DNA of 8,632 nucleotides from Mariprofundus sp. Its GTDB lineage: Bacteria; Pseudomonadota; Zetaproteobacteria; Mariprofundales; Mariprofundaceae. The stretch covers positions 1-8,632 of the forward strand of contig JAJFLF010000029.1 in NCBI GenBank assembly GCA_021772845.1, read 5' to 3'. Below are positions 1-7,021 of the stretch, in pieces. How positions within the stretch are numbered: position 1 is the stretch's first letter; each line of letters begins with the position of its first letter. The notes under the pieces are model-generated. The model had not been told where the DNA came from, made no database searches, and was given only the letters and a program-made list of their open reading frames with translations. The position numbers and the translations under genes were made by a program.

Positions 1-2145
1 AGAGATACGTTTACGTTTCACATCCGCTTCCAACACTTTTACCTGCACCACCTGCCCTGCTTTCACCACCTTGTGCGGATCATCCACAAACAGATTGGTC
101 AGTGCCGAGATATGCACCAAACCATCCTGATGCACGCCAACATCTACAAATGCACCGAAATTGGCCACATTGGTCACTACGCCTTCGAGTATCATACCAG
201 CACGTAGATCACGCACTTCATTCACACCAGATCTAAACTTGGCCGTACGAAACTCCGGACGCGGATCCCGCCCTGGTTTCTCAAATTCCAGTAAAATATC
301 AGACACCGTAATGGAACCACAGGTTTCATTGGCAAAGTCCGCTGCATTTAACTGCTGCAGGAATGCTGCATTGCCCATCATTTCATTGACCGGTTTACCG
401 GTTTTTTGCACGATATCTTCAACAACAGGATAAGCTTCCGGATGCACTGCAGATGCATCCAATGGATTATCACCATGCATAATACGCAAAAAACCTGCTG
501 CCTGCTCAAAACTTTTGGCACCAATACCTTTCACCTTAATAATCTGTTGGCGGTTTCTAAATGCGCCCTGTTCATCACGAAAGGATACAATATTTTCTGC
601 CATTGAACGGCTCAAACCTGCGACATGAGACAACAGTGCTGCAGATGCCGTATTGATATCGACACCGACATGATTCACACAATCCTCAACCACAGCATCA
701 AGACTACGCGCCAGAAAACTTTGACTGATATCATGCTGATACTGACCCACACCAATCGATTTCGGCTCAATTTTGACAAGCTCAGCCAATGGATCCTGCA
801 AACGACGTGCAATAGAAACTGCACCACGCAGAGATACATCCATATCAGGAAACTCTTTGGCTGCCAGAGCCGATGCTGAATAGACCGAAGCACCAGCTTC
901 AGACACCATCACCTGGGTTAATTGCAATTGAGGAAAACGATCACACAGCTCTTTCACTAAAGTCTCTGTTTCACGAGAACCTGTACCATTTCCGATTGAG
1001 ACAAGGTCTACCTGATGTTTATTCGCCAATACAGCCAGCGCAGCAATTGCCTCTTCCCAACGTTTGGCTGGTGCATGCGGATAAATAGTCGCGGTATCCA
1101 GCACTTTACCGGTTGGATCAACCACAGCCACTTTCACTCCGGTTCTAAGTCCCGGATCAAGCCCCATCGTTGCCCGCGCACCAGCAGGTGCTGCTAACAA
1201 CAGATCCCTTAAATTATTCGCAAATACTTTAACTGATTCCTCTTCTGCCTTGTGCGCCAATTCGGCAAACAGATCGGCTTCAAGACGCTTACTCAATTTC
1301 TGTTTCCAGGCAGCGCTCACTGTCTCCAATAACCATTGATCTGCAGCCCTGCCACGTTTGCTCACTCTGAATCGATTGGCAATCGCAGTTTCACAATGGC
1401 CTGGCAGAGCATTTTGCTCAACGTCAGATCCTTCCAAAAGCTTTATGCGCAATATGCCTTCATTCTGACCACGAAACAGCGCCAGCGTCCGATGTGATGG
1501 AATGCGTTTTAACTGTTCATTGTAATCAAAATAATCTGAGAATTTACTTCCCTCTTCTTTTTTACTCTTCACTACCGCACTGGTGATCACGGCATGCTGA
1601 TAAAGGTAATCACGCAGCCGTCCAATCAGATCAGCATCTTCAGCAAAATACTCTATTAAAATATCGCGCGCACCTTCTAATGCCATATCGATATTTTCTA
1701 TACCTTTTTCATTATCAACATAGGCAAACGCCACCGCTTTCGGAGTCTGTTTTGGATCATTCAACAGCCCCATAGCCAGGGCTTCCAAACCGGCTTCACG
1801 GGCAATCTGGGCCTTGGTGCGCCGTTTCTGTTTATAGGGCAGGTACAGATCTTCCAGGCGTGCCATAGTTTCAGCTGCCAGAATCCCTCTTTTTAGTTCA
1901 GGTGTTAGTTTTTCCTGTTCGGTGATGGATTTCAAAATCGAGCCGCAACGCGTCTCCAAATCACGCAAATAACGCAAACGCTCTTCGATATGGCGCAGCT
2001 GTGTATCATCCAGACCACCAGTAACTTCTTTACGATAACGCGCAACAAATGGCACGGTTGCACCACTGTCCAACAGCCCAATGGCAGCAACTACTTGCTG
2101 CTCTCTGGCGTTAATCTCTTTAGCAATACGCAACTCAATTCTCAT
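1..2145 (-). CDS. tex: Transcription accessory protein Tex (S1 RNA-binding), C-terminus cut by window edge
   Basis: Tex is a conserved cytoplasmic nucleic-acid-binding protein linked to transcription and RNA handling. The frame is open without a stop from the ATG at 2145 to base 1, giving 715 codons; family members run to roughly 770-785 residues, so only the last part of the S1 domain and the tail are missing. Visible parts in order: the N-terminal helical Tex domain (about 1-190, including VPFVARYRKE and TGGLDDTQLR); the YqgF/RuvX-like fold opening at MGLDPGLRTG (327-336, Asp330), with IGNGTGSRET at 383-392; helix-hairpin-helix repeats (about 499-555, with HVAGL and KGIGAKSFE); and the S1 domain from about 651 (GMILEGVVTN, then FGAFVDVG and QDGLVHIS). 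A GGAGA ribosome-binding site (minus strand, 2150-2154) lies five bases before the ATG and supports this start. The gene is divergent from the DUF3012 lipoprotein gene. The identification is very secure; the exact cellular role of the family is not settled. Confidence 0.97.
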   Translation of the reverse strand, partial: MRIELRIAKEINAREQQVVAAIGLLDSGATVPFVARYRKEVTGGLDDTQLRHIEERLRYLRDLETRCGSILKSITEQEKLTPELKRGILAAETMARLEDLYLPYKQKRRTKAQIAREAGLEALAMGLLNDPKQTPKAVAFAYVDNEKGIENIDMALEGARDILIEYFAEDADLIGRLRDYLYQHAVITSAVVKSKKEEGSKFSDYFDYNEQLKRIPSHRTLALFRGQNEGILRIKLLEGSDVEQNALPGHCETAIANRFRVSKRGRAADQWLLETVSAAWKQKLSKRLEADLFAELAHKAEEESVKVFANNLRDLLLAAPAGARATMGLDPGLRTGVKVAVVDPTGKVLDTATIYPHAPAKRWEEAIAALAVLANKHQVDLVSIGNGTGSRETETLVKELCDRFPQLQLTQVMVSEAGASVYSASALAAKEFPDMDVSLRGAVSIARRLQDPLAELVKIEPKSIGVGQYQHDISQSFLARSLDAVVEDCVNHVGVDINTASAALLSHVAGLSRSMAENIVSFRDEQGAFRNRQQIIKVKGIGAKSFEQAAGFLRIMHGDNPLDASAVHPEAYPVVEDIVQKTGKPVNEMMGNAAFLQQLNAADFANETCGSITVSDILLEFEKPGRDPRPEFRTAKFRSGVNEVRDLRAGMILEGVVTNVANFGAFVDVGVHQDGLVHISALTNLFVDDPHKVVKAGQVVQVKVLEADVKRKRIS

Positions 2146-2252
2146 GCTATCTCCACAAACAATTCATCTCTAAGAAACCCGGTCCAAACCGAAGAACGGG
2201 AAGCTTATCGTCTAATCAAAAGAATAAAATGGGCAATATATATGTGCATACA

Positions 2253-2279
2253 GTGACTATCTCTCAGATAGACAGTCAC
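2253..2279. other. Imperfect hairpin in the tex / lipoprotein divergent spacer
   Basis: The 244 bases between tex and the small lipoprotein gene contain one clear dyad. CTATCT (2257-2262) and AGATAG (2266-2271) are perfect arms around a three-base loop CTC. The stem is extended by GTGA (2253-2256) and TCAC (2276-2279) across a four-base bulge ACAG. No T-run follows on either strand, so it does not look like an intrinsic terminator. It could be an operator or an mRNA leader structure for either gene, or chance. I saw no convincing promoter boxes in the rest of the spacer. Confidence 0.35.
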
Positions 2280-2389
2280 ACAGAACAATCCGATCTTCTG
2301 CCCATACTGGCACTATTCACAGCCGGCTCAAAATAGGTCAGAGTACCCAATCAACACTTAGACATTGATTACTGTTAAGGAGCTTTGAA

Positions 2390-2572
2390 ATGAAAAAACT
2401 ATTAAGCATGAGCTTTATACTACTTCTGTTAGCAGCTTTTTCCGGCTGTTCAGCTGAGCCCGGCACAAAGGCCTGGTGTGATAGTATGGGCGATAAAGAT
2501 AAAGGTAAATGGACTGCTGAAGAAGCAGGGACATATACCAAGCACTGTGTCGTTGGTAATTATAAAAAATAA
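2390..2572 (+). CDS. Small DUF3012-family lipoprotein
   Basis: A 60-residue predicted lipoprotein. The N-terminus is a classic short signal: two lysines, a hydrophobic run (about 4-17), then F-S-G-C with the lipidated cysteine at 20. Phe at the -3 position is slightly off the usual Leu. The mature part is only about 40 residues and contains KAWCDSMGDKDKGKWTAEEA and KHC near the end. This W-C, K-x-K-W-T, K-H-C pattern is what I recall for DUF3012, a family of tiny lipoproteins of unknown function in gammaproteobacteria. Cys30 and Cys53 could form a periplasmic disulfide. An AGGAG site (2378-2382) lies seven bases before the ATG, which is strong support for real translation. The gene stands alone, divergent from tex and convergent with the pyrophosphatase gene. 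There is no Asp at position +2, so outer-membrane sorting is expected but unproven. Confidence 0.88.
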   Translation: MKKLLSMSFILLLLAAFSGCSAEPGTKAWCDSMGDKDKGKWTAEEAGTYTKHCVVGNYKK

Positions 2573-2592
2573 CGCTTATTCCAGAACTTATG

Positions 2593-2616
2593 CAGGTACC
2601 GAAACATGAATACCTG
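2593..2616 (+). terminator. Possible weak terminator hairpin after the DUF3012 gene
   Basis: CAGGTA (2593-2598) and TACCTG (2611-2616) form a six-pair stem with a 12-base loop, followed on the plus strand by the T/A-rich TATTTATAAA. The stem is short and the loop large, so this is at best a weak terminator. The stronger hairpin just downstream (2626-2655) could also end this transcript. Confidence 0.35.
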
Positions 2617-2625
2617 TATTTATAA

Positions 2626-2655
2626 AGAAAGGGGAAGCTTTAGCTTCCTCTTTCT
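2626..2655 (-). terminator. Rho-independent-like terminator between convergent DUF3012 and ppa genes
   Basis: Thirteen-base arms (2626-2638 and 2643-2655) pair fully apart from one G-U type pair (2632 with 2649), around a four-base loop TTTA. Read on the minus strand, the stem ends in CCCCTTTCT and runs on into TTATAAATAC, a moderately U-rich tail. It lies about 50 bases past the pyrophosphatase stop codon. The plus-strand side is followed by GGTTATAACC, with no T-run, so the hairpin suits the minus-strand operon better but may act both ways. Confidence 0.65.
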
Positions 2656-2705
2656 GGTTATAACCTTCAAAAAAAACACCCTGCGTGGTAGTTTGTAGGT
2701 GCTTG

Positions 2706-3332
2706 TTACAGTAAATTACGCCTTTCTGGGTGGATACTATATGCATCTTTATAATCAGCCATTGAGGCCTCAATCACCTTCGTTGCATGTTCAAAACCAT
2801 AGGGCTCACCAATACTGACATTCTGAACCTCTCCTGGACAAAACTTATAGGTCAAAAAATAATGCATCATACGATCAATAATAGCCTCAGGCATTTCTGA
2901 AATATCTTCAACTTTTGACCACAGCGGATCATCCTCAATGACAGCAATGATTTTATCATCTGCTTCACCATGATCACACATCGGTAGCCCACCGACCACA
3001 CGTGCATTCACCAGAATTTCAATACGTGAAATAGGCCGCTCAGAAATGACACAAATATCCAATGGATCACCATCACCGCGTTCTGCTCCATCCATGAGAG
3101 CGCACACACGATCAGCACACAATGTACGCGGAACAAAACCATACAGGGCGGGATGCTGTGATGATGAACGAATGGATCGATCCACACGTAAATAACCGGA
3201 TTTTTTATCTACTTCAAACTTCACCGTATCAAAGGGAGTAATTTCTATATATGCCTGTAGCCGCCGAGGCGGTTCAGCTCCAACGTCCAGGCCATGCCAG
3301 GGATGCGGTCGCCATTGGGAAAATGATTTCAT
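2706..3332 (-). CDS. ppa: Inorganic pyrophosphatase, family I, long (Chlamydia-like) form
   Basis: Cytoplasmic soluble enzyme splitting pyrophosphate into two phosphates, which pulls biosynthetic reactions forward. The 208-residue product carries the family I signature DGDPLDI (87-93). Matching from memory to the E. coli enzyme, the metal and substrate residues are all present: Glu30, Lys38, Glu40, Arg52, Tyr64, Asp87, Asp89, Asp92, Asp120, Asp125, Lys127, Tyr162 and Lys163. It is longer than the usual 170-180 residues: there is an HPWHG motif near the N-terminus (10-14) and an insertion of about 13 residues between YGFVPRTLC and DGDPLDI. Both resemble what I recall of the chlamydial enzyme. 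It is last in the gspA-gspB-DUF4197-ppa run, 62 bases after the DUF4197 stop. No good Shine-Dalgarno sequence precedes the ATG at 3332, although the conserved HPWHG argues for this start. A terminator hairpin follows. Confidence 0.95.
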   Translation of the reverse strand: MKSFSQWRPHPWHGLDVGAEPPRRLQAYIEITPFDTVKFEVDKKSGYLRVDRSIRSSSQHPALYGFVPRTLCADRVCALMDGAERGDGDPLDICVISERPISRIEILVNARVVGGLPMCDHGEADDKIIAVIEDDPLWSKVEDISEMPEAIIDRMMHYFLTYKFCPGEVQNVSIGEPYGFEHATKVIEASMADYKDAYSIHPERRNLL

Positions 3333-3394
3333 GAATACGTTCTAGCAGGAAACAAGCCAAACAACCAGCACAACAGCTTGCATTCAATCCTGTT

Positions 3395-4153
3395 CTAACG
3401 ACTAAATACTTTTTGCAAAATATCCGTCGTTCGTTTAACAGGATTCTTGCGGATAGCTGCTTCCTCTGCGGCCATATAATGGAAAACACCCGACAGACCG
3501 AGATCAAGCACATGCTGGGTAAGATTGGCTTTCACATCAGGTACAAAAGGTAGAGACTGATACTGCCCCATCACATTATCATAAGCCTGAATCGCGCCTG
3601 ATTGATTCAGAGCACTGCTGACTATCGGGCGCATCTCTTTGGATAGCGGAGTGGACATTTTTCCTCTGAAATATTGCGTAGCAGCATCGTTCGGGCCATC
3701 GAGAATGTTCTTGGCATCATTGATACTCATACTCTTAATCGAATCACCGAAAATACGTTTGGCTTTGGGGGTCGCGGCTTCTGCGGCACGGTTTAAACGC
3801 AGCTCCAGATCATCCATCATATATCCCATACCAACTGCATTGAGCGCTGATTTTACAGCTTTTAGATTATCAGGCAGCGGAATATGAATGGCAGGATCGT
3901 TATTAAAACCATCGGCCTTACTTAGTTGAGCAACAACATTTTCCGAACCTACCCGCAATGCATCTTTTAAACCGGCAATCATATCCGAGTTAGACAGTGC
4001 AGCGACAGCAGATGATGTGGGTGTCGTTGATTCACTTAAACCAGAATCTTTTAGCACACCTCCAAGCTGATCCATCCAACCAGCAGAAGCCTGAGGGACA
4101 GGCCATGCAAAAATAGTTGCTAGTAATATGAATTTCCAGTCTGTTCGTTTCAT
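3395..4153 (-). CDS. DUF4197 family exported protein
   Basis: A 252-residue protein of unknown function, exported by a Sec signal peptide: Lys/Arg-Trp-Lys start, hydrophobic core at about 8-20, and likely cleavage after A-S-A at 24. No lipobox cysteine is present, so it should be soluble in the periplasm or surface-exposed. The mature part matches DUF4197 as I recall it: DGFNNDPAIHIPLP (81-94), NRAAEAATPKAK (121-132), a SINDAKNILDGPNDAATQYF stretch (143-162), and the conserved end AAIRKNPVKRTTDILQKVF (232-250). It looks full length and mostly helical. An AGGAGA site (minus strand, 4158-4163) four bases before the ATG supports the start. It lies 22 bases after gspB and before ppa, probably in one transcript; that position hints at an envelope role but does not establish one. 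Confidence 0.92.
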   Translation of the reverse strand: MKRTDWKFILLATIFAWPVPQASAGWMDQLGGVLKDSGLSESTTPTSSAVAALSNSDMIAGLKDALRVGSENVVAQLSKADGFNNDPAIHIPLPDNLKAVKSALNAVGMGYMMDDLELRLNRAAEAATPKAKRIFGDSIKSMSINDAKNILDGPNDAATQYFRGKMSTPLSKEMRPIVSSALNQSGAIQAYDNVMGQYQSLPFVPDVKANLTQHVLDLGLSGVFHYMAAEEAAIRKNPVKRTTDILQKVFSR

Positions 4154-4175
4154 TATATCTCCTTGTTGCTACTTA

Positions 4176-4922
4176 TTAATCAAACACACCCATATGAAAC
4201 ATGGTATCCTGATAATTAAGGATTACGCCATCCGCGGTAACTTCCTGCACTGACAGTCCAGAACTGATGCTCTGATGCTCTTTGCGCACTTTCCCATTGA
4301 TAATGACCATACGCGCAAGCGGATCAACATCATAAATATGACCTTCGATTTTAATGTCCGGAATAGATTGTTGCACTTCTATTGGCAGCTCATGCCGCGA
4401 TTGAATCGTTCTGTTGCCCGATAGAGTCAAATCCTCAACATCGTTTGTCGGTGAAATGCTATTGATCCCATCAACAGGAGAATCCGGGGTAACAGTTCTG
4501 AACACTGGGCGATTTTCTTCAACATGAATGACAGGGGAACTACGCTCAGGTTTTCTGCTTTTCAGCCTGAAAGGCGTTTCCAATTGATTATTCTCCGGCT
4601 CAATTACTTCCGGTTCAATGGCTTCCGGTTCAAACATTTCAGGTTTGTTTTTTTCTGGTTCGATTTTTCCTGTTTTTAACGGCACTACAGTGTTCGCTGC
4701 TGGAGCAGCAGTTTGAATATCAGGAACATATTTTTCATCTGGAGCCTGCCATTGGGCGATGGACCATCCAGCCACCAGTGCTGCCACGATAAACATGATA
4801 GACAAACTGAATCGACGTTTTCCATATTCACTAGCCGGGGCAGAGACAGGTCTGTCCACGGGCACATTCGGCGTACCCCGCTTCTCCTCTGACTTTTTCA
4901 ATGCATCAAGGATATAGGACAT
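4176..4922 (-). CDS. gspB: General secretion pathway protein B (GspB/ExeB-type)
   Basis: Inner-membrane partner of GspA. In Aeromonas the ExeA-ExeB complex is needed for assembly of the type II secretion secretin; here the same role is inferred. The 248-residue protein opens with the family hallmark MSYILDALKKSEEKR, a short cytoplasmic end. A transmembrane helix follows at about 39-58, then a long Pro/Glu-rich periplasmic linker (about 60-185), and a C-terminal GspB domain at about 188-246 (IKIEGHIYDVDPLARMVIING, ending MFHMGVFD). The linker holds five tandem pentapeptides of the xxEPE type at 86-110 (KIEPE, KNKPE, MFEPE, AIEPE, VIEPE). The ATG overlaps the gspA stop codon by one base (TAATG), so translation is very likely coupled to gspA. 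No other type II secretion gene lies in the window. Confidence 0.93.
   Translation of the reverse strand: MSYILDALKKSEEKRGTPNVPVDRPVSAPASEYGKRRFSLSIMFIVAALVAGWSIAQWQAPDEKYVPDIQTAAPAANTVVPLKTGKIEPEKNKPEMFEPEAIEPEVIEPENNQLETPFRLKSRKPERSSPVIHVEENRPVFRTVTPDSPVDGINSISPTNDVEDLTLSGNRTIQSRHELPIEVQQSIPDIKIEGHIYDVDPLARMVIINGKVRKEHQSISSGLSVQEVTADGVILNYQDTMFHMGVFD
4594..4668. repeat. Five imperfect 15-base tandem repeats inside gspB
   Basis: Units at 4594-4608, 4609-4623, 4624-4638, 4639-4653 and 4654-4668 share the plus-strand core TC(C/A/T)GG(C/T)T; the middle two are closest (TCCGGTTCAA in both). On the coding strand they encode the xxEPE pentapeptides at GspB residues 86-110. Because the unit is a multiple of three, copy-number change would lengthen or shorten the linker without a frameshift. 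The last two units have diverged, so it is probably an old expansion. Confidence 0.75.
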
Positions 4923-6799
4923 TAAAACAGTTCCCCATGCGTCAATCGTGGCAGGCTTTGATCAATGCGTTCATTGATTCGAATCAAGGTCAGTGGTCCG
5001 ACAATGCCATCGGCTGGCAAACCTTCTGATTGTTGAAAGCTTTTAAGGCGCTCGATTAACATTGCATTCATAGTCTTAAATTCTTGTTTTGGAATCATTT
5101 CACCTTGAAGAGCATCCATCTGCATCGCAAGCCATTGCACGATAGACCCTGAGTCACCTTGCGGGATACCTTCTCTATATCCCGGCGGTTTGACCCATAA
5201 CAGGGTAAACCGTCCTTTCCAATGCTGCTCCAACTCACTAATCGGCATATCCCAATGCTGCTGATCAAGCTGAACAACCACCTGATCCCCATCAATAGAA
5301 CGGATTACAGCATAATGATCATGCCCATCTTTTCCCGTAACTTTAAACATTGCCGGTCGATTGTGTTCACGCAATAACCAGACATTGGTGCGTTGCTGCA
5401 AACATAAAAGCTTCTTATCAGACAATTGATCGCAAAGTTCGCCCCCCTCATCAGTGACTGTGGTATGCCATAACTCAGCCAATGTTTGAAATGCCAATGC
5501 TTTTGTACCTGTTTCTTCGATGACTTGCCAAAGATTGTCCGGAAACAGACTCACCGGAACACCGTTATCTACCCTTTGCTCCTTAACCACTTCTGCATCA
5601 GGAACTGCCTGTTTTGCATCACCTTGCATGGTTTCCAAATCAGATTCTGAAGTCTGCTCTGGCGCTAGTTTAATATCTAAAAGTGACAGTGTTGGCTGAT
5701 TCTCTCCATCAGCAGCATTTGCAGTATCAGACGGCAAAACAGGATTGCTATTTTCAGATTCAACGCTCAGCTGAGGCTCTTCCATAGCTACTGAAGCAGG
5801 AATTGGTTGATCTGGAGTCGGCTGATCTGAAATCAAAGGATTCGTGATGGCTGCAGTAGCGACTACCGGATGTGCATTGTATTTATCGACTAACCAGGGC
5901 CAGGCTCCATTCAACAACATGCCCATGCCAACAACCGTGAAAAACACTATAATGAGCGGCATGAAGGATCGACGTTTTGGAACTTCAACATCATCTCCCA
6001 ACACCTCTTTACTGGCCTGCTGAACATGTTCAGGGCCAACAATCGTTTCATTACGACTATAAACACCAAGCAACGCGCGATCACATAATAGATTGATTAA
6101 ACGGGGTGTACCGTGACTGAAATGAAACAGAAGATGAATCGCCTTGTTTGAGAAGACAGGCCTGTTACAGCCCGCGACTGCAAGCCTGTGACGGATATAT
6201 TCACTACTTTCCTCTTTGCTCAGCGGCTGCAGATGATAGCGAGCTGTAATGCGCTGAGCCAACTGCCGCAAGTCGCTTCGTTCCAACATCTCTTTGAGCT
6301 CAGGTTGACCAAGCAGGATGATTTGTAACAATTTACGTTCACTGGTCTCCAGATTGGTCAGCAGTCGCAATTGCTCTAACACATCGGGAGACAGATTTTG
6401 TGCTTCATCAATCATCACAACAACATTGCGTCCGTGTCCATGTGCTTCGATCAAATAAGCATTGATAAGATCGGTAAACATTTTGATACTGCTATTATCT
6501 GCCTGATAGAAGATCGACAACTCATCGCATATGGAAGCCAACAACTCTTCAACGGAGAGTCTCGGATTCACAATCCAGGCGATATCAATATGCTCAGGAA
6601 TATCTTCAAGTAACTTTCGACTGATAGTGGTTTTACCTGTCCCCACTTCACCGGTTAACAAAATCACACCACCGGCACTACCCAATCCATAAGTGAGATG
6701 AGCCAAAGCCTCCTGATGTTGATGCGTCAAATAAAGATAACGTGGATTAGGGGCAATGGTAAAGGGTAAGTCATTCAGCCCGAAGTGTTCTAAATACAT
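4922..6799 (-). CDS. gspA: GspA/ExeA-type AAA+ ATPase with C39-like and peptidoglycan-binding domains
   Basis: Membrane ATPase that, with GspB, is thought to help secretin pass or assemble in peptidoglycan. Numbering is from the ATG at 6799 (625 residues). The cytoplasmic AAA domain shows Walker A GEVGTGKT (50-57), Walker B VVVMIDEAQ (126-134), TNLET (148-152) and GTPRLIN (230-236). A transmembrane helix lies at about 280-300. Then come a Pro/Glu/Gln-rich periplasmic linker (about 310-415), a peptidase-C39-like domain (about 421-538) that keeps DHYAVI with His495 but shows no typical Cys nucleophile motif, and a PG_binding_1-type domain (about 550-610: RLKSFQQSEGLPADGIVGPL). Start choice: an in-frame GTG at 6808 is the only longer option, because TAA lies two codons upstream of it. 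The ATG gives the family's usual MYLEHFGL start. AAAGG at 6812-6816 is close for the GTG and far for the ATG. The stop overlaps the gspB ATG. Confidence 0.95.
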   Translation of the reverse strand: MYLEHFGLNDLPFTIAPNPRYLYLTHQHQEALAHLTYGLGSAGGVILLTGEVGTGKTTISRKLLEDIPEHIDIAWIVNPRLSVEELLASICDELSIFYQADNSSIKMFTDLINAYLIEAHGHGRNVVVMIDEAQNLSPDVLEQLRLLTNLETSERKLLQIILLGQPELKEMLERSDLRQLAQRITARYHLQPLSKEESSEYIRHRLAVAGCNRPVFSNKAIHLLFHFSHGTPRLINLLCDRALLGVYSRNETIVGPEHVQQASKEVLGDDVEVPKRRSFMPLIIVFFTVVGMGMLLNGAWPWLVDKYNAHPVVATAAITNPLISDQPTPDQPIPASVAMEEPQLSVESENSNPVLPSDTANAADGENQPTLSLLDIKLAPEQTSESDLETMQGDAKQAVPDAEVVKEQRVDNGVPVSLFPDNLWQVIEETGTKALAFQTLAELWHTTVTDEGGELCDQLSDKKLLCLQQRTNVWLLREHNRPAMFKVTGKDGHDHYAVIRSIDGDQVVVQLDQQHWDMPISELEQHWKGRFTLLWVKPPGYREGIPQGDSGSIVQWLAMQMDALQGEMIPKQEFKTMNAMLIERLKSFQQSEGLPADGIVGPLTLIRINERIDQSLPRLTHGELF

Positions 6800-6811
6800 A
6801 TCAGTCACAAA

Positions 6812-6816
6812 CCTTT
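6812..6816 (-). promoter_or_regulatory. Shine-Dalgarno-like AAAGG before gspA, start-deciding
   Basis: Minus-strand AAAGG lies 3 bases before the GTG at 6808 and 12 bases before the ATG at 6799. Neither spacing is ideal. Together with the family's MYL-HFGL start, I favour the ATG, but the GTG start (three extra residues) cannot be excluded. Confidence 0.4.
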
Positions 6817-6964
6817 AAATCAGGCTTGAAGTGGATTTCAGCAAGGAGAGCTCCAAAGCAGAGAGAAGAAATTGGGCGCAATGGAGTCAGGCATAAGAAC
6901 ATGAGGCTAATGGTAGAGTTTATCTGGCAATAAGTCAGTGGCTATCGAAGTCCCAAACTTCAGC

Positions 6965-6992
6965 TTGAGCATGGGATATTTGAGAGTACAAA
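6965..6992 (+). promoter_or_regulatory. Candidate sigma-70 promoter for the mlaA-like gene
   Basis: In the divergent spacer between gspA and the mlaA-like gene, TTGAGC (6965-6970) and TACAAA (6987-6992) are separated by 16 bases. Each matches four of six consensus positions. Transcription would start near 7000, leaving a leader of about 20 bases. A short dyad, TGAGA (6981-6985) and TCTCA (6993-6997), brackets the proposed -10 box, and another, GAAGT/ACTTC (6947-6961), lies just upstream. I found no equally good promoter for gspA on the other strand. Confidence 0.3.
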
Positions 6993-7021
6993 TCTCAGAC
7001 AGAAAAGATTAGTGTGCAGTC

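Noticed and set aside
161..1197. Several plus-strand open frames of 60-90 codons (161-433, 406-606, 625-879, 873-1088, 1015-1197)
   Set aside because: All lie antisense to the intact tex frame and have no recognisable motifs or ribosome sites.
1990..2256. Plus-strand frame of 88 codons over the tex start
   Set aside because: Mostly antisense to the conserved N-terminus of Tex; low-complexity composition and no family resemblance.
2306..2325. TGGCAC resembling half of a sigma-54 promoter before the DUF3012 gene
   Set aside because: No TTGC element at the required distance; the GG-to-GC spacing is 11 rather than 10 bases.
2338..2541. Minus-strand frame of 67 codons opposite the DUF3012 gene
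   Set aside because: Shadow of the lipoprotein gene, which has the signal peptide, lipobox and strong ribosome site.
2656..2665. Perfect ten-base palindrome GGTTATAACC
   Set aside because: Short and A/T-centred, directly beside a terminator hairpin; likely chance without a second copy.
2588..2773. Minus-strand frame of 61 codons at the end of ppa
   Set aside because: Overlaps the ppa C-terminus in another frame and runs through the terminator hairpin.
3274..3513. Minus-strand frame of 79 codons bridging DUF4197 and ppa
   Set aside because: Out of frame with both well-supported genes and without a recognisable domain or ribosome site.
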